A stretch of DNA of 13,374 bases, from positions 304,900-318,273 of the forward strand of contig NZ_CP100376.1 in the NCBI RefSeq assembly GCF_030515985.1, written 5' to 3'. The number at the start of each line of letters is the position of its first letter. Within the stretch, counting starts at the first letter, position 1. Under the pieces are notes generated by a model that worked only from the letters and a program-made list of their open reading frames with translations, had not been told where the DNA came from and made no database searches. Shown piece after piece: positions 13,214-13,374 of this stretch. The DNA comes from Corynebacterium accolens. Its GTDB lineage: Bacteria > Actinomycetota > Actinomycetes > Mycobacteriales > Mycobacteriaceae. The position numbers and the translations under genes were made by a program.

Positions 13214-13374
13214 ATGACTGAGCAGGCAGTGCGGGTAGAGTCAGAGCGCGATGAGGACGCTCACCCCAGCGATCACTGGCTGGATGAGGTTACCGCGCCC
13301 TCTCGCCCGGCCCTAAGCGGGCTGACCCACCGGGCCATGGAATGGTTTGCGGGCCCGGCGCGCCTGCTGCGGCG
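13214..13374 (+). CDS. Unidentified protein, N-terminus only (truncated by window edge)
   Basis: An open frame from ATG at 13214 runs off the window after 53 residues, beginning MTEQAVRVESERDEDAHPSD. The visible part is an acidic, polar N-terminus followed by a more amphipathic stretch (LTHRAMEWFAGPARLLR). I do not recognise the family. A cytoplasmic leader before membrane segments would fit but cannot be shown. The start is supported by TATTCT 6 nt upstream (leaderless arrangement) and by G+C-rich third positions like the rest of the core genes. Confidence 0.6.
   Translation, partial: MTEQAVRVESERDEDAHPSDHWLDEVTAPSRPALSGLTHRAMEWFAGPARLLR

Overview
The window reads as ordinary chromosomal core DNA of a Corynebacterium species (inferred). 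The coding DNA is GC-rich. It carries a corynebacterial-type Mrp antiporter operon. A def/GNAT/xthA block stands back to back with a DUF3263/VirR/YbdK-type ligase block, the divergent arrangement I recall around Rv0427c-Rv0433 of Mycobacterium tuberculosis. Most first genes of transcription units look leaderless, as is common in Actinobacteria.

Layout: 1-3124 (+) is the end of an Mrp-type cation/proton antiporter operon (mrpD C-terminus, mrpE, mrpF, mrpG, overlapping or nearly so), followed directly by a GT87 polyprenyl-phosphate-sugar-dependent glycosyltransferase with an unusual Gln/His-rich tail. 3125-3250 is a convergent junction with several inverted repeats. 3251-5648 (-) holds DUF3263, a VirR/LytR_C envelope protein and a YbdK-type carboxylate-amine ligase. 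From a 16-bp divergent gap, 5665-9639 (+) runs peptide deformylase, a GNAT acetyltransferase, exonuclease III and cardiolipin synthase. 9640-10760 is a conspicuously AT-rich islet carrying a secreted CAP-domain protein (-). 10751-13143 (-) is a Nudix hydrolase followed by a two-gene ABC-2 exporter and a textbook intrinsic terminator. An unidentified gene starts at 13214 (+) and leaves the window.

Functionally the window is about the cell envelope and housekeeping: cation/proton homeostasis (Mrp), envelope glycans (GT87, VirR-like protein), membrane lipid (cardiolipin synthase), N-terminal protein maturation (deformylase), DNA repair (exonuclease III) and export (ABC-2). No tRNA, rRNA, CRISPR array or transposase is visible.

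I do not see a clearly new defence or mobile system. The best leads are: (i) seven putative first genes each with a TANNNT box exactly 6 or 7 nt before the start codon, meaning pervasive leaderless initiation; (ii) def and the DUF3263 gene apparently sharing one overlapping, oppositely directed -10 element; (iii) the AT-rich CAP-protein islet, which breaks both the composition and the leaderless rule; (iv) two interleaved, mutually exclusive inverted repeats between the convergent genes at 3201-3241.
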